A stretch of DNA of 64,000 nucleotides, taken from Paracoccaceae bacterium. GTDB lineage: Bacteria > Pseudomonadota > Alphaproteobacteria > Rhodobacterales > Rhodobacteraceae. The notes beneath the pieces were generated by a model, which made no database searches, had not been told where the DNA came from, and saw only the letters and a program-made list of their open reading frames with translations. The stretch covers positions 62,001 to 126,000 of the forward strand of contig JAQWQJ010000102.1 in assembly GCA_029244725.1 (NCBI GenBank), read 5' to 3'. The position numbers and the translations under genes were made by a program. This document shows, piece by piece, positions 18,180 to 26,624 of this stretch (positions are counted from its first letter, which is position 1; each line of letters opens with the position of its first letter).

Positions 18180-20037
18180 TTTTGATGTCATCGTAATTGG
18201 GGGCGGACACGCCGGCGCAGACGCTGCACATGCGTCTGCACGTATGGGTGCCCGTACCGCGTTGATTACGCTTAGTCGCAACGATCTAGGTGTGATGTCG
18301 TGCAATCCGGCGATTGGTGGTCTTGGTAAGGGCCATTTGGTTCGTGAAATTGATGCCCTTGATGGTGTCATGGCGCGCGTTGCCGATAAAGCGGGTATTC
18401 AGTTTCGACTTTTGAATCGCCGCAAGGGGCCAGCAGTACAAGGCCCAAGGGCGCAAGCTGACCGTAAGATTTATCGCTGTGAGATGTTGGCGTTAACTGA
18501 AGCGCAAGAAAACCTTGAGATTGTCGAAGGTGAAGCCGCCGACTTCATCATGGAAGATGATCGTGTCGCTGGCGTGATTTTGGCGGATGGAACGAAAATT
18601 CATTCAAAGGCCGTCGTGCTGACGACTGGGACCTTCCTTCGCGGTGTTGTTCACATTGGTCCTGAAAAACATCAAGCTGGACGAATGGGTGACAAACCGT
18701 CGGTGAAATTGGCCGAGCGGATTGATGCGTTTAACCTTCCACTTGGGCGATTGAAAACCGGAACCCCTCCGAGGTTGGACGGCCGAACGATCAAGTGGGA
18801 CCTTTTGGATGAACAGCCTGGTGACGCCGAACCAGTTCTGTTTTCCTTTATGTCTAAGGGTATTTCTGCGCCCCAAGTAATCTGTGGCATTACTCATACC
18901 AACGAAAAAACCCACCAAATTATCCGTGAGAATCTTGAGCAATCCGCCATGTACGGAGGCCACATCGAGGGTGTAGGCCCACGGTACTGTCCATCGATTG
19001 AGGATAAGATTGTTCGGTTTGCTGACAAAACGTCTCATCAAATCTTCCTCGAACCAGAGGGCGCTGATGATTATACCGTTTATCCAAATGGCATTTCGAC
19101 GTCTCTGCCTGTTTCGGTGCAAGAGGAATATGTTCATTCGATTTATGGGTTAGAGGATGCCGTTATTCTTCAGCCCGGTTATGCGATCGAATATGATTAC
19201 ATCGATCCGCGGGTGCTACGACGAACGCTAGAGGTGGAAACGGTGTCTGGTCTATATTTTGCTGGTCAAATCAACGGCACAACTGGATATGAGGAGGCCG
19301 CAGCGCAGGGCTTGGTCGCAGGTCTTAACGCGGCTTTGGCGTCTCAGGAACGGGAGCCGGTCACATTCAGCCGTACGGATAGTTATATCGGCGTTATGAT
19401 CGACGACCTCGTAACCCGCGGCGTGACGGAACCATACCGTATGTTTACGTCCCGTGCAGAATTTCGCTTGGCACTTCGCGCAGACAATGCGGACCAACGC
19501 CTGACGCCTATTGGTTTGGCGCTAGGTTGTGTCGGTGTTGAAAGAAAGACGGTGTTTGAGGATAAGATGCGGCGTCTAAACGAGGCGAAGCAACGGATAA
19601 CGGAAACGACGTATACACCAACGGAACTTAGCAATGCTGGGCTAAACGTCACTCAGGATGGCAATCGTAGATCAGGCTATGACCTGCTATCCTTTCCAGA
19701 CTTCGACTTTGACACACTAATATCTCTCGATCCTAGTGCTGCGAACATTGATGAAGACATCAAGCTACAGATCTCGCGTGACGCGCTTTATCACCATTAC
19801 ATTGTGCGCCAAAAACGAGATGTTGAAGCGATGAAACGCGATGAGGGTCAAAAAATCCCTCCCGGTTTCGATTTTCGCGCGCTGGATGGGCTTTCTAACG
19901 AGTTGAAAACTAAACTTGAGAAAGTGTGTCCCGAGACATTGGGGCAAGCAGGTCGAATAGATGGCATGACGCCTGCAGCCCTTACGCTTCTGCTAGCAAA
20001 ATTGCGTAAAGACGCTCGCAAGAGGGCGGCGTCATGA
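18172..20037 (+). CDS. mnmG: tRNA uridine-5-carboxymethylaminomethyl synthesis enzyme MnmG (GidA)
   Basis: FAD-dependent partner of MnmE. 621 residues from the GTG at 18172 ([15 protein letters not shown]). This start lies 8 bases after TAGGGAG; an earlier in-frame GTG at 18163 would add three residues but overlaps that site. The FAD-binding GGGHAG is at residues 10-15. [19 protein letters not shown] and [13 protein letters not shown] are family signatures, as are the two-cysteine-region segment [11 protein letters not shown] and [19 protein letters not shown]. The parS palindrome overlaps the start. The final ATGA couples it to rsmG. Confidence 0.97.
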   Translation: MKHFDVIVIGGGHAGADAAHASARMGARTALITLSRNDLGVMSCNPAIGGLGKGHLVREIDALDGVMARVADKAGIQFRLLNRRKGPAVQGPRAQADRKIYRCEMLALTEAQENLEIVEGEAADFIMEDDRVAGVILADGTKIHSKAVVLTTGTFLRGVVHIGPEKHQAGRMGDKPSVKLAERIDAFNLPLGRLKTGTPPRLDGRTIKWDLLDEQPGDAEPVLFSFMSKGISAPQVICGITHTNEKTHQIIRENLEQSAMYGGHIEGVGPRYCPSIEDKIVRFADKTSHQIFLEPEGADDYTVYPNGISTSLPVSVQEEYVHSIYGLEDAVILQPGYAIEYDYIDPRVLRRTLEVETVSGLYFAGQINGTTGYEEAAAQGLVAGLNAALASQEREPVTFSRTDSYIGVMIDDLVTRGVTEPYRMFTSRAEFRLALRADNADQRLTPIGLALGCVGVERKTVFEDKMRRLNEAKQRITETTYTPTELSNAGLNVTQDGNRRSGYDLLSFPDFDFDTLISLDPSAANIDEDIKLQISRDALYHHYIVRQKRDVEAMKRDEGQKIPPGFDFRALDGLSNELKTKLEKVCPETLGQAGRIDGMTPAALTLLLAKLRKDARKRAAS

Positions 20038-20648
20038 GTGGGCGCGACATTGGCCTGAATGTTTCACGTGAAACAATCGAGCGGCTAGAAAAATATCTAG
20101 CACTTCTGGAAAAATGGAATCCAGCGATCAACTTGGTTTCAAAATCAACTATCAAAGATGCTTGGTCCCGCCACTTCATAGATTCGGCTCAGATCTATAA
20201 ACACGCGACAAACGAGTGGAACCATTGGGCCGATTTTGGCAGCGGCGGCGGGTTTCCCGGTGCGGTAATCGCGATTTTGGCCAATGAATTAAGGCCCAAT
20301 GCGACGGTAACCCTTGTTGAAAGCGATCAACGAAAAGCGACGTTTCTTCGCAGTGTATTGCGCGAAACGGATATTAAAGGAACCGTCGTTGCGAAGCGAG
20401 TTGAGGCGATTGAGCCTATGAGCGCCGATGTAATTTCTGCGCGCGCGCTTGCCGACCTGCCTGCATTGCTGGCTTTCGCAGAACTGCACGGTTCACCAAA
20501 TGCGACTTACCTGTTTCCAAAAGGTATCAGCTGGCAAAAAGAGCTGACCCTCGCTCAAGAATCGTGGTCATTCAACCATACGGCTATTACAAGTGAGACC
20601 GATCCGAACGCAATAATTCTTAAAATCGGAGACCTTGTCCGTGCCTAA
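20034..20648 (+). CDS. rsmG: 16S rRNA (guanine-527-N7) methyltransferase RsmG (GidB)
   Basis: SAM-dependent methyltransferase modifying G527 of 16S rRNA; loss gives low-level streptomycin resistance in other bacteria. 204 residues. SAM-binding motif [10 protein letters not shown] is near residue 65; the upstream segment [15 protein letters not shown] and the substrate motif [13 protein letters not shown] are characteristic. Residues NVSRETIE are encoded by the second parS site. The ATG overlaps the mnmG stop, and its 3' end overlaps the parA start by 8 bases. Confidence 0.96.
   Translation: MSGRDIGLNVSRETIERLEKYLALLEKWNPAINLVSKSTIKDAWSRHFIDSAQIYKHATNEWNHWADFGSGGGFPGAVIAILANELRPNATVTLVESDQRKATFLRSVLRETDIKGTVVAKRVEAIEPMSADVISARALADLPALLAFAELHGSPNATYLFPKGISWQKELTLAQESWSFNHTAITSETDPNAIILKIGDLVRA
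20060..20075. promoter_or_regulatory. parS: parS centromere site 2 (inside rsmG)
   Basis: TGTTTCACGTGAAACA again, perfect and palindromic, within codons 9-14 of rsmG (read as N-V-S-R-E-T). It is 1.9 kb from parS site 1 and about 0.6 kb before parA. Both sites are fully coding yet conserve every palindrome base, which implies selection for ParB binding. Confidence 0.93.
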
Positions 20649-21444
20649 TGCAACTGCGCAAAAGCCTCGCATTATATCTATCGCCAATCAAAAAGGCGGT
20701 GTGGGTAAAACCACGACAACGATTAATTTGGCGGCTGCACTAGCAGAGCTTGGCTTTAAAGTTTTGGTAATTGACTTGGATCCTCAGGGTAACGCGTCAA
20801 CCGGTCTTGGGATCGGAAGCAGCGCGCGCGACATTACAACGTATGATTTGCTGGTTGACGACGTTGATCTCAACAAAGCTATTCAGCTCAGTTCGACAGA
20901 AAACCTCTCGATAATCCCTGCAACGACTGATCTTAGCTCTGCAGATATGGAACTGTTTTCAAACGACAATCGCTCTTCATTACTGAAGCAGGCTCTGCGC
21001 TCCAATTCCATGAAGGACAAAAGTTTCGACTATATATTGATCGATTGCCCGCCGTCGCTAAGCCTGTTGACGGTGAATGCAATGGTTGCGTCAGACTCTG
21101 TCCTCGTACCGCTTCAGAGTGAATTTTTTGCTTTAGAGGGATTGTCCCAGTTGATGCTGACAATCCGAGAGGTACGACAGACTGCGAACCCAGGGCTTAG
21201 GATTGAGGGCGTCGTGTTAACGATGTACGACCAACGCAACAACCTTTCGCAGATGGTTGACGAAGATGCGCGCGAACACTTGGGCGAACTCGTGTTTGCG
21301 ACACGCATTCCCAGAAACGTCCGCGTTTCTGAAGCGCCGTCTTTTGCGCAACCGGTTTTGGCGTATGATACAAACTCAAAAGGGGCGATAGCATATCGCG
21401 ACCTTGCCAAGGAAATGCGGGATCGCCACACAAAAGCGGCTTAA
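20641..21444 (+). CDS. parA: Chromosome partitioning ATPase ParA (Soj)
   Basis: Walker-type ATPase that moves ParB-parS complexes and so segregates the origin region. 267 residues from the GTG at 20641, chosen because CGGAGA lies 8 bases upstream; a TTG at 20635 is too close to it. Deviant Walker A KGGVGKTT at residues 18-25 with the signature lysine; DLDPQGNASTGLG and YILIDCPPSLSLLTVNA follow. C-terminal part QPVLAYDTNSKGAIAY is typical. It overlaps rsmG by 8 bases and precedes parB by 20 bases. Confidence 0.97.
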   Translation: MPNATAQKPRIISIANQKGGVGKTTTTINLAAALAELGFKVLVIDLDPQGNASTGLGIGSSARDITTYDLLVDDVDLNKAIQLSSTENLSIIPATTDLSSADMELFSNDNRSSLLKQALRSNSMKDKSFDYILIDCPPSLSLLTVNAMVASDSVLVPLQSEFFALEGLSQLMLTIREVRQTANPGLRIEGVVLTMYDQRNNLSQMVDEDAREHLGELVFATRIPRNVRVSEAPSFAQPVLAYDTNSKGAIAYRDLAKEMRDRHTKAA

Positions 21445-21464
21445 TGACGACAGAAAGACGATAA

Positions 21465-22367
21465 ATGGCTAAGAAAAAGGGTTTGGGACGCGGTTTATCC
21501 GCACTAATGGCTGACGTTGCAGAGGCCCCCACGGTTGCTCCGAAAGAAGTCGCCGATGATAGCCCGCGCCGTTCTGAGATGCGTGTGCCGATTGAGAAAA
21601 TTGTGCCCAACCCAGACCAACCTCGCCAAACCTTTGTTGAAGCGGATTTGACAGATCTTGCGAATTCCATCCGCGAAAAGGGTGTCATCCAACCGCTAAT
21701 CGTTCGTGCCATAGGGGATGAGTTTCAGATTGTTGCGGGCGAGCGTCGTTGGCGCGCCGCTCAGATCGCCCAATTGCACGACTTACCGGTTCTGGTTCGT
21801 AATCTCGACGATACGGAGGTTCTCGAGATTGCGATTATCGAGAACATTCAACGATCTGACTTGAATGCTGTGGAAGAGGCGCTTGGATATCGTCAGTTGA
21901 TGGACAAGTTTGGCCACACTCAAGAAAAGATGGCCGAGGCACTGGGCAAGAGCCGAAGCCACATTGCGAATTTACTGCGCCTTTTGAACCTTCCTGAAAG
22001 CGTTCAGACGTTTCTGAAGGATGGAAAGCTAAGCACGGGCCACGCAAGGGCGCTTGTTACGGCAGAACGGCCCGAGGTTTTGGCCAAAAAGATAGTCTCT
22101 GGTGGGCTGTCTGTTCGCCAAACCGAGGCTCTCGTTAAAAACGAAGGGCAGGGGACCACCAAAAAGGCGGCGCCCGCTAAGGCAGCTAGATCACGAGACG
22201 CCGATACCATTGCGCTTGAGGGAGATCTTTCGGCGGCTTTGGGAATGAAGGTTGCGCTAAATCACCCATCTGGGGCGGCTTCAGGGTCGATTACGATAGA
22301 TTACAAGAGCTTGGACCAGCTTGATGATCTCTGCATGTTGCTGACGAAAGCGACTTTAGGCGAGTAG
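21465..22367 (+). CDS. parB: Chromosome partitioning protein ParB (Spo0J)
   Basis: CTP-dependent DNA clamp that loads at parS. 300 residues. The N-terminal ParA-interaction segment KKKGLGRGLSALM is followed by VPIEKIVPNPDQPR. The CTP-binding motifs are VAGERRWRAAQ and IIENIQRSDLNAVEEA, and the helix-turn-helix is FGHTQEKMAEALGKSRSHI. An alanine/lysine-rich linker leads to the C-terminal dimer domain. Its binding sites are at 18164 and 20060. The 3' end overlaps the convergent hemW by 12 bases. Confidence 0.97.
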   Translation: MAKKKGLGRGLSALMADVAEAPTVAPKEVADDSPRRSEMRVPIEKIVPNPDQPRQTFVEADLTDLANSIREKGVIQPLIVRAIGDEFQIVAGERRWRAAQIAQLHDLPVLVRNLDDTEVLEIAIIENIQRSDLNAVEEALGYRQLMDKFGHTQEKMAEALGKSRSHIANLLRLLNLPESVQTFLKDGKLSTGHARALVTAERPEVLAKKIVSGGLSVRQTEALVKNEGQGTTKKAAPAKAARSRDADTIALEGDLSAALGMKVALNHPSGAASGSITIDYKSLDQLDDLCMLLTKATLGE

Positions 22368-23510
22368 TTCGCGTAGAACACCATTGAGAACCGGACGGCC
22401 AGTAGTTGTTGCCCGCAAAGCTCGATTGTCGACATCGATTAGCCCAAGGCTCAATAGATTGTCCACTGCATCCTCGGGCATGGGTTTTCCGCTAAGTTGT
22501 TGATAACGCTCGATATCACTACCCTCAGACAGTCGAAGGCTCATCATCAGGTATTCAACTGCTTGATCTTCGTTTGACAGTTGGGTTCGGCTTTTGTCGC
22601 CATTCCCGCCCTCGGCAGCCTTTAGCCAAGCACCAGGGGCAAGCAAAGTGTCGGTGGCGCAACGAGCCCCGCCCAAAGTTAGCCTTCCATGCGCGCCCGG
22701 GCCGATCCCGACGTAGTCACCATAGCGCCAATAGATCTGATTATGTCGACTTTCTTGATCGGGTTGGGCGTGATTAGAGACTTCATAAGCAGGCATTCCG
22801 GCCTTTTCACATATTTCTTGCGTGGCAAGGTACATGTCGGCCGCATCGTCGTCTTCAGGCAGGCCGCGAAGCTTTCCGGCATTGTAACGATCGCCAAAAG
22901 CCGTGCCTTGTTCGATAGTTAGCTGGTACAGTGAAAGGTGATCGACGCCCATAGAAAGAGCCTCGGACAGTTCGGCCGTCCAGTCAGAAAGAGACTGGTC
23001 TTGTCGGGCGTAAATCAGATCGAAACTGACACGATCAAAGGATTTCCTTGCGATATCAAAGGCTTGTCGCGCCTCTTCGACAGAATGCAGACGCCCAAGC
23101 CGCTTAAGATCGCGGTTGTTCAGAGCCTGAAACCCCATTGAGACCCGATTAACGCCCGCATCGGCGTAGCCGGCAAACCGTGCGGCCTCAACTGAACCTG
23201 GATTGGCCTCTAGGGTGATTTCAACGTCGTTCGCAAGCGTCCAGCCAGCGCGAACCTCATCTAGGATCGTGTTGACGGTTTCGGGCGTCATAAGGCTGGG
23301 CGTACCGCCACCGAAAAAGACGGTATTTAGAACGCGGTCCTTGGTTTCAGCTGCGTAGCGGCGGATTTCCGAAACATAGGCGCGAACCCAGCGGTCCTGA
23401 TTAATTGTTTCAGCAACATGAGAGTTGAAATCGCAATAGGGGCATTTGGATTGGCAAAATGGCCAGTGAATATAAAGGCCAAAGCCACCGTTGCGCCAAT
23501 CCTCAGCCAA
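22356..23510 (-). CDS. hemW: Radical SAM heme chaperone HemW
   Basis: HemN-like radical SAM protein now regarded as a heme chaperone rather than a coproporphyrinogen oxidase. 384 residues. The 4Fe-4S motif is [10 protein letters not shown] near residue 19; a phenylalanine takes the place of HemN's fourth cysteine, which marks Hem[12 protein letters not shown] and [18 protein letters not shown] are typical. It overlaps rdgB by 8 bases, forming a minus-strand unit rph-rdgB-hemW. Confidence 0.93.
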   Translation of the reverse strand: MAEDWRNGGFGLYIHWPFCQSKCPYCDFNSHVAETINQDRWVRAYVSEIRRYAAETKDRVLNTVFFGGGTPSLMTPETVNTILDEVRAGWTLANDVEITLEANPGSVEAARFAGYADAGVNRVSMGFQALNNRDLKRLGRLHSVEEARQAFDIARKSFDRVSFDLIYARQDQSLSDWTAELSEALSMGVDHLSLYQLTIEQGTAFGDRYNAGKLRGLPEDDDAADMYLATQEICEKAGMPAYEVSNHAQPDQESRHNQIYWRYGDYVGIGPGAHGRLTLGGARCATDTLLAPGAWLKAAEGGNGDKSRTQLSNEDQAVEYLMMSLRLSEGSDIERYQQLSGKPMPEDAVDNLLSLGLIDVDNRALRATTTGRPVLNGVLRELLA

Positions 23511-24111
23511 AACAGCCAGCGACCAGTTTGCGGAAAGCGTCAGAGCGGTGGCTCATCGCTTTCTTGCGGGCGGGATCCATTTCGCCAAATGTTACGGATT
23601 CGCCATCTGGCATGAAAATGGGATCAAAGCCAAAACCTTCTTCTCCGCGCATTGGCCAAACGACCTGACCGTCAACTCGACCCTCGAATACTTCGTCATG
23701 CCCATCGGGCCAAGCGAGGCATAGAGTGCAATTGAAAGCGGCGCTGCGCGGAGCAGGCGCTTGTTTTTCCTTCAACAGGTTCCAAACCTTGGTCATCGCC
23801 ATCGGAAAGTCACGACCGTTCACCGTTTCGGCCCAATCGGCAGTATAGACACCCGGCGCACCGCCCAAAGCGGCTACCGTTATGCCACTATCGTCAGAGA
23901 GCGCGGGCAGGCCGGTCGCTTTGGCAGCGAAATGCGCCTTGATGCGTGCGTTGCCGACGAACGTGTCTTCAGTTTCTTCCGGCTCTTCCAGATCGTGATC
24001 GGCGGCAGAGGTCACAGCCACGCCAAATGGCGCCATCATTTCGGCCATTTCGCGAAGCTTGCCCGCGTTGTGGCTGGCAATGACCAGCTTGTCGCCGTCG
24101 AACTTACGCAC
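23503..24111 (-). CDS. rdgB: dITP/XTP pyrophosphatase RdgB (HAM1 family)
   Basis: Hydrolyses non-canonical purine triphosphates (dITP, XTP) to monophosphates. 202 residues. [15 protein letters not shown] opens the protein, [18 protein letters not shown] carries the metal/substrate residues, and [12 protein letters not shown] with the C-terminal [11 protein letters not shown] complete the family pattern. It overlaps rph upstream and hemW downstream by 8 bases each. Confidence 0.96.
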   Translation of the reverse strand: MRKFDGDKLVIASHNAGKLREMAEMMAPFGVAVTSAADHDLEEPEETEDTFVGNARIKAHFAAKATGLPALSDDSGITVAALGGAPGVYTADWAETVNGRDFPMAMTKVWNLLKEKQAPAPRSAAFNCTLCLAWPDGHDEVFEGRVDGQVVWPMRGEEGFGFDPIFMPDGESVTFGEMDPARKKAMSHRSDAFRKLVAGCFG

Positions 24112-24820
24112 TGGTTGCTGCCTTTTGGGCGGCGACCAACTCAGACACGCCTTTGTCTGCGAGATCCATCAACTGATTCATCTGATCGCGCGAGAATGTT
24201 GCGCCTTCGGCAGACATTTGAACTTCGATCAGGCTGGAATTGCCAAGCATAACAAAGTTTCCGTCAGTTCCGGCTTCAGAATCCTCTGGGTAATCGAGAT
24301 CTAGAACGGGCTGACCCGCATAGATACCACACGACACCGCGGCCACCGGATCAACAAGAGGATCGCTGATAATATCGCCAGCCTTTAGCAGTTTGTTTAC
24401 AGCCAGTTTAAGTGCAACCCAACCACCGGTGATCGAAGCGCAGCGCGTGCCGCCGTCAGCTTGGATTACATCACAGTCGATGGTGATTTGGCGTTCACCT
24501 AATGCAACCCGATCGACACCTGCGCGCAGCGAGCGCCCAATAAGACGTTGGATTTCAACGGTGCGACCACCCTGTTTACCGGCTGCAGCCTCGCGACGCA
24601 TCCGCGACGAGGTCGAACGAGGCAACATGCCGTATTCTGCCGTCACCCAGCCAAGACCCGAGCCTTTGATAAACGGCGGTACGCGCGATTCAAGCGACGC
24701 AGTGCACAGTACATGCGTGTCGCCCATTTTAATCAGGCAAGAACCCTCAGCGTGTTTGGTCACGTTAGTCTCGATGGAAACCGAGCGCATTTCGTCTAGT
24801 TTTCTTCCGGAAGGTCGCAT
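24104..24820 (-). CDS. rph: Ribonuclease PH
   Basis: Phosphorolytic 3'-5' exoribonuclease that trims tRNA 3' ends. 238 residues from the ATG at 24820 ([12 protein letters not shown]), exactly the usual length; the frame runs 38 codons further upstream but that stretch overlaps the divergent hrcA promoter region. Signatures are [33 protein letters not shown] and [17 protein letters not shown]. First gene of rph-rdgB-hemW, divergent from hrcA with 100 bases between. Confidence 0.97.
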   Translation of the reverse strand: MRPSGRKLDEMRSVSIETNVTKHAEGSCLIKMGDTHVLCTASLESRVPPFIKGSGLGWVTAEYGMLPRSTSSRMRREAAAGKQGGRTVEIQRLIGRSLRAGVDRVALGERQITIDCDVIQADGGTRCASITGGWVALKLAVNKLLKAGDIISDPLVDPVAAVSCGIYAGQPVLDLDYPEDSEAGTDGNFVMLGNSSLIEVQMSAEGATFSRDQMNQLMDLADKGVSELVAAQKAATSA

Positions 24821-24898
24821 GAATAATCCCTTTTTCGTGTGGCTTGGGGATACAGGGGGGCGGCATACGAACGCAAGCCCGATTGACCTTTCCCACGA

Positions 24899-24917
24899 AG
24901 GCTCTTTAATTGAGCCT
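24899..24917. repeat. Short perfect inverted repeat before hrcA
   Basis: AGGCTC-N7-GAGCCT ends 3 bases before the hrcA ATG at 24921. It does not match the CIRCE operator (TTAGCACTC-N9-GAGTGCTAA). It could be an operator or an RNA hairpin that limits initiation, or chance. Confidence 0.35.
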
Positions 24918-24920
24918 AAC

Positions 24921-25985
24921 ATGACAGATGGCAATTCGATCCTAGGAGAAATGAACGACCGCTCGCGCGAAGTGTTTCGCCGCGTTGTTGAGGGCTATCT
25001 TGATACAGGTGAACCCGTCGGGTCGCGAACGCTGTCGCGTTACCTAACCGAAAATGTCAGCGCCGCCACCATTCGCAATGTCATGCAGGACCTGGAGTTT
25101 CTGGGGCTGCTGGACAGCCCGCATGTCTCGGCCGGTCGGATACCAACGCAGCAAGGGTTGCGAATGTTTGTGGACGGATTGCTTGAAGTCGGCGATTTGA
25201 ACGAAAATGACCGCCAAAAGATCGAAGGCACGACGGACAGAAATTCAGACGACGTCACCCAAGTACTTGATCGCGTTGGCTCTGCTTTATCGGGCCTAAC
25301 ACAGGGCGCCAGCCTTGTTTTGACGCCAAAGCACGAAGCACCGATAAAACATATAGAGTTCGTTTCGTTGGCGCCGGACAGAGCTTTGGTGGTTTTAGTA
25401 TTCGCCGACGGTCACGTTGAGAACCGGGTGTTTACGCCTCCGATAGGGCAAACAGCGGGCGCTATGCGCGAGGCCGCCAACTTTCTGAACCACATGATCG
25501 AAGGCAAAACCCTGTCTGATCTACATCGAATGTTAAAAACAGACATTGCGTCGCGCAGGCAAGAAATCGACACGTTGGCACATCAGATGGTTGAGGCCGG
25601 CCTTGCTGTTTGGGAAAACGAAGACGCACAGCCAGAACGCCTTATTGTTCGCGGCAGGTCGAATCTTTTGGGGACCGACGGCGATGAAGCCGATCTTGAG
25701 CGCATCAAAACCCTGTTTGACGACCTTGAACGCAAGCAAGACATTGCCGAATTCCTTGAACTGACCGAGGAAGGCGAAGGTGTTCGCATTTTTATTGGTT
25801 CTGAGAACAAACTTTTTTCACTTTCGGGTTCCTCTTTGGTCGTAAGTCCTTATATGAACGCTGATCGAAAAATTATTGGCGCTGTTGGAGTCATTGGCCC
25901 AACACGCCTGAACTATGGACGAATAGTGCCGATTGTAGACTACACGGCGCAGCTGGTTGGGCGATTGGTGTCTGACCGGAGTTAG
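24921..25985 (+). CDS. hrcA: Heat-inducible transcription repressor HrcA
   Basis: Represses groESL-type operons through the CIRCE operator. 354 residues from the ATG at 24921; a long upstream frame (to 24393) is antisense to rph and rejected. N-terminal winged helix: [39 protein letters not shown] and [14 protein letters not shown]. The C-terminal HrcA domain is seen in [18 protein letters not shown] and a final [20 protein letters not shown]. Followed by grpE 9 bases later, the usual pair. No CIRCE was found in this window, so its targets lie elsewhere. Confidence 0.93.
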   Translation: MTDGNSILGEMNDRSREVFRRVVEGYLDTGEPVGSRTLSRYLTENVSAATIRNVMQDLEFLGLLDSPHVSAGRIPTQQGLRMFVDGLLEVGDLNENDRQKIEGTTDRNSDDVTQVLDRVGSALSGLTQGASLVLTPKHEAPIKHIEFVSLAPDRALVVLVFADGHVENRVFTPPIGQTAGAMREAANFLNHMIEGKTLSDLHRMLKTDIASRRQEIDTLAHQMVEAGLAVWENEDAQPERLIVRGRSNLLGTDGDEADLERIKTLFDDLERKQDIAEFLELTEEGEGVRIFIGSENKLFSLSGSSLVVSPYMNADRKIIGAVGVIGPTRLNYGRIVPIVDYTAQLVGRLVSDRS

Positions 25986-25994
25986 AGGTAAGAT

Positions 25995-26558
25995 ATGGCT
26001 GAGCAAAACGCAGACGATTTCCTAGACAGTTTAGCTGATATGGAAGCCGAAGAGTTCGGTGAAAAAGAACCAACCGAAGAAGAGCTAGAGGCAGACGAGC
26101 TGGATACCATCCGCGCCGAGCGTGATGAGTTCAAAGATCGCTTTCTACGCGCTCTGGCTGACGCAGAAAATTCACGCAAACGGTCCGACCGTGACCGCCG
26201 TGAAGCTGAAAACTACGGTGGCTCAAAGCTGTCACGCGACATGTTGCCTGTTTACGACAACCTTGTTCGCGCGGTTGAGGCAATGAATGGCGACGACGAG
26301 GGCGCTTCTGATGCGTTACGCGAAGGCATTGAGCTGACGTTGAAAGAATTGCTTCACGTGTTTAAAAAGCACGGCATCCAGCCAATTCTGCCAGAAGTCG
26401 GCGACAAATTTGACCCGCAAGAGCATCAGGCGATGTTCGAAGCACCCGTTCCAGGCACGAAATCAGGCGAAATCATTCAGGTTTCCGCGACGGGCTTTAT
26501 GTTGCACGATCGGTTGCTGAGACCTGCGCAAGTAGGGGTTTCCTCAACGCCCAAATGA
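25995..26558 (+). CDS. grpE: Nucleotide exchange factor GrpE
   Basis: Releases ADP from DnaK. 187 residues: acidic N-terminus, long coiled coil (about residues 30-90, with FLRALADAENSRKRSDRDR), then the compact beta domain with GDKFDPQEHQAMFEAPVPG. GAGGTAAG ribosome site before ATG. Co-transcribed with hrcA; ends at the terminator at 26597. Confidence 0.96.
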   Translation: MAEQNADDFLDSLADMEAEEFGEKEPTEEELEADELDTIRAERDEFKDRFLRALADAENSRKRSDRDRREAENYGGSKLSRDMLPVYDNLVRAVEAMNGDDEGASDALREGIELTLKELLHVFKKHGIQPILPEVGDKFDPQEHQAMFEAPVPGTKSGEIIQVSATGFMLHDRLLRPAQVGVSSTPK

Positions 26559-26596
26559 TGTGTTGAGTTGAGTATTTTTACAAAGATAAAATCAGA

Positions 26597-26624
26597 AGCG
26601 CGTCAGCTTTGGCGCGCTTTTTCT
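26597..26624 (+). terminator. Terminator of hrcA-grpE, overlapping the mutS 3' end
   Basis: AGCGCG (26597-26602) pairs with CGCGCT (26613-26618) around a 10-base loop, followed by TTTTTCTTT. The hairpin includes the mutS stop codon (26603-26605) on the other strand. Confidence 0.7.

Noticed and set aside
24393-24920. Long N-terminal extension of hrcA (530-residue frame)
   Set aside because: Antisense to rph, no homology pattern; family length and helix-turn-helix position support the ATG at 24921.
24821-24950. CIRCE operator at hrcA
   Set aside because: The only inverted repeat has arms AGGCTC/GAGCCT with a 7-base spacer and does not match TTAGCACTC-N9-GAGTGCTAA.
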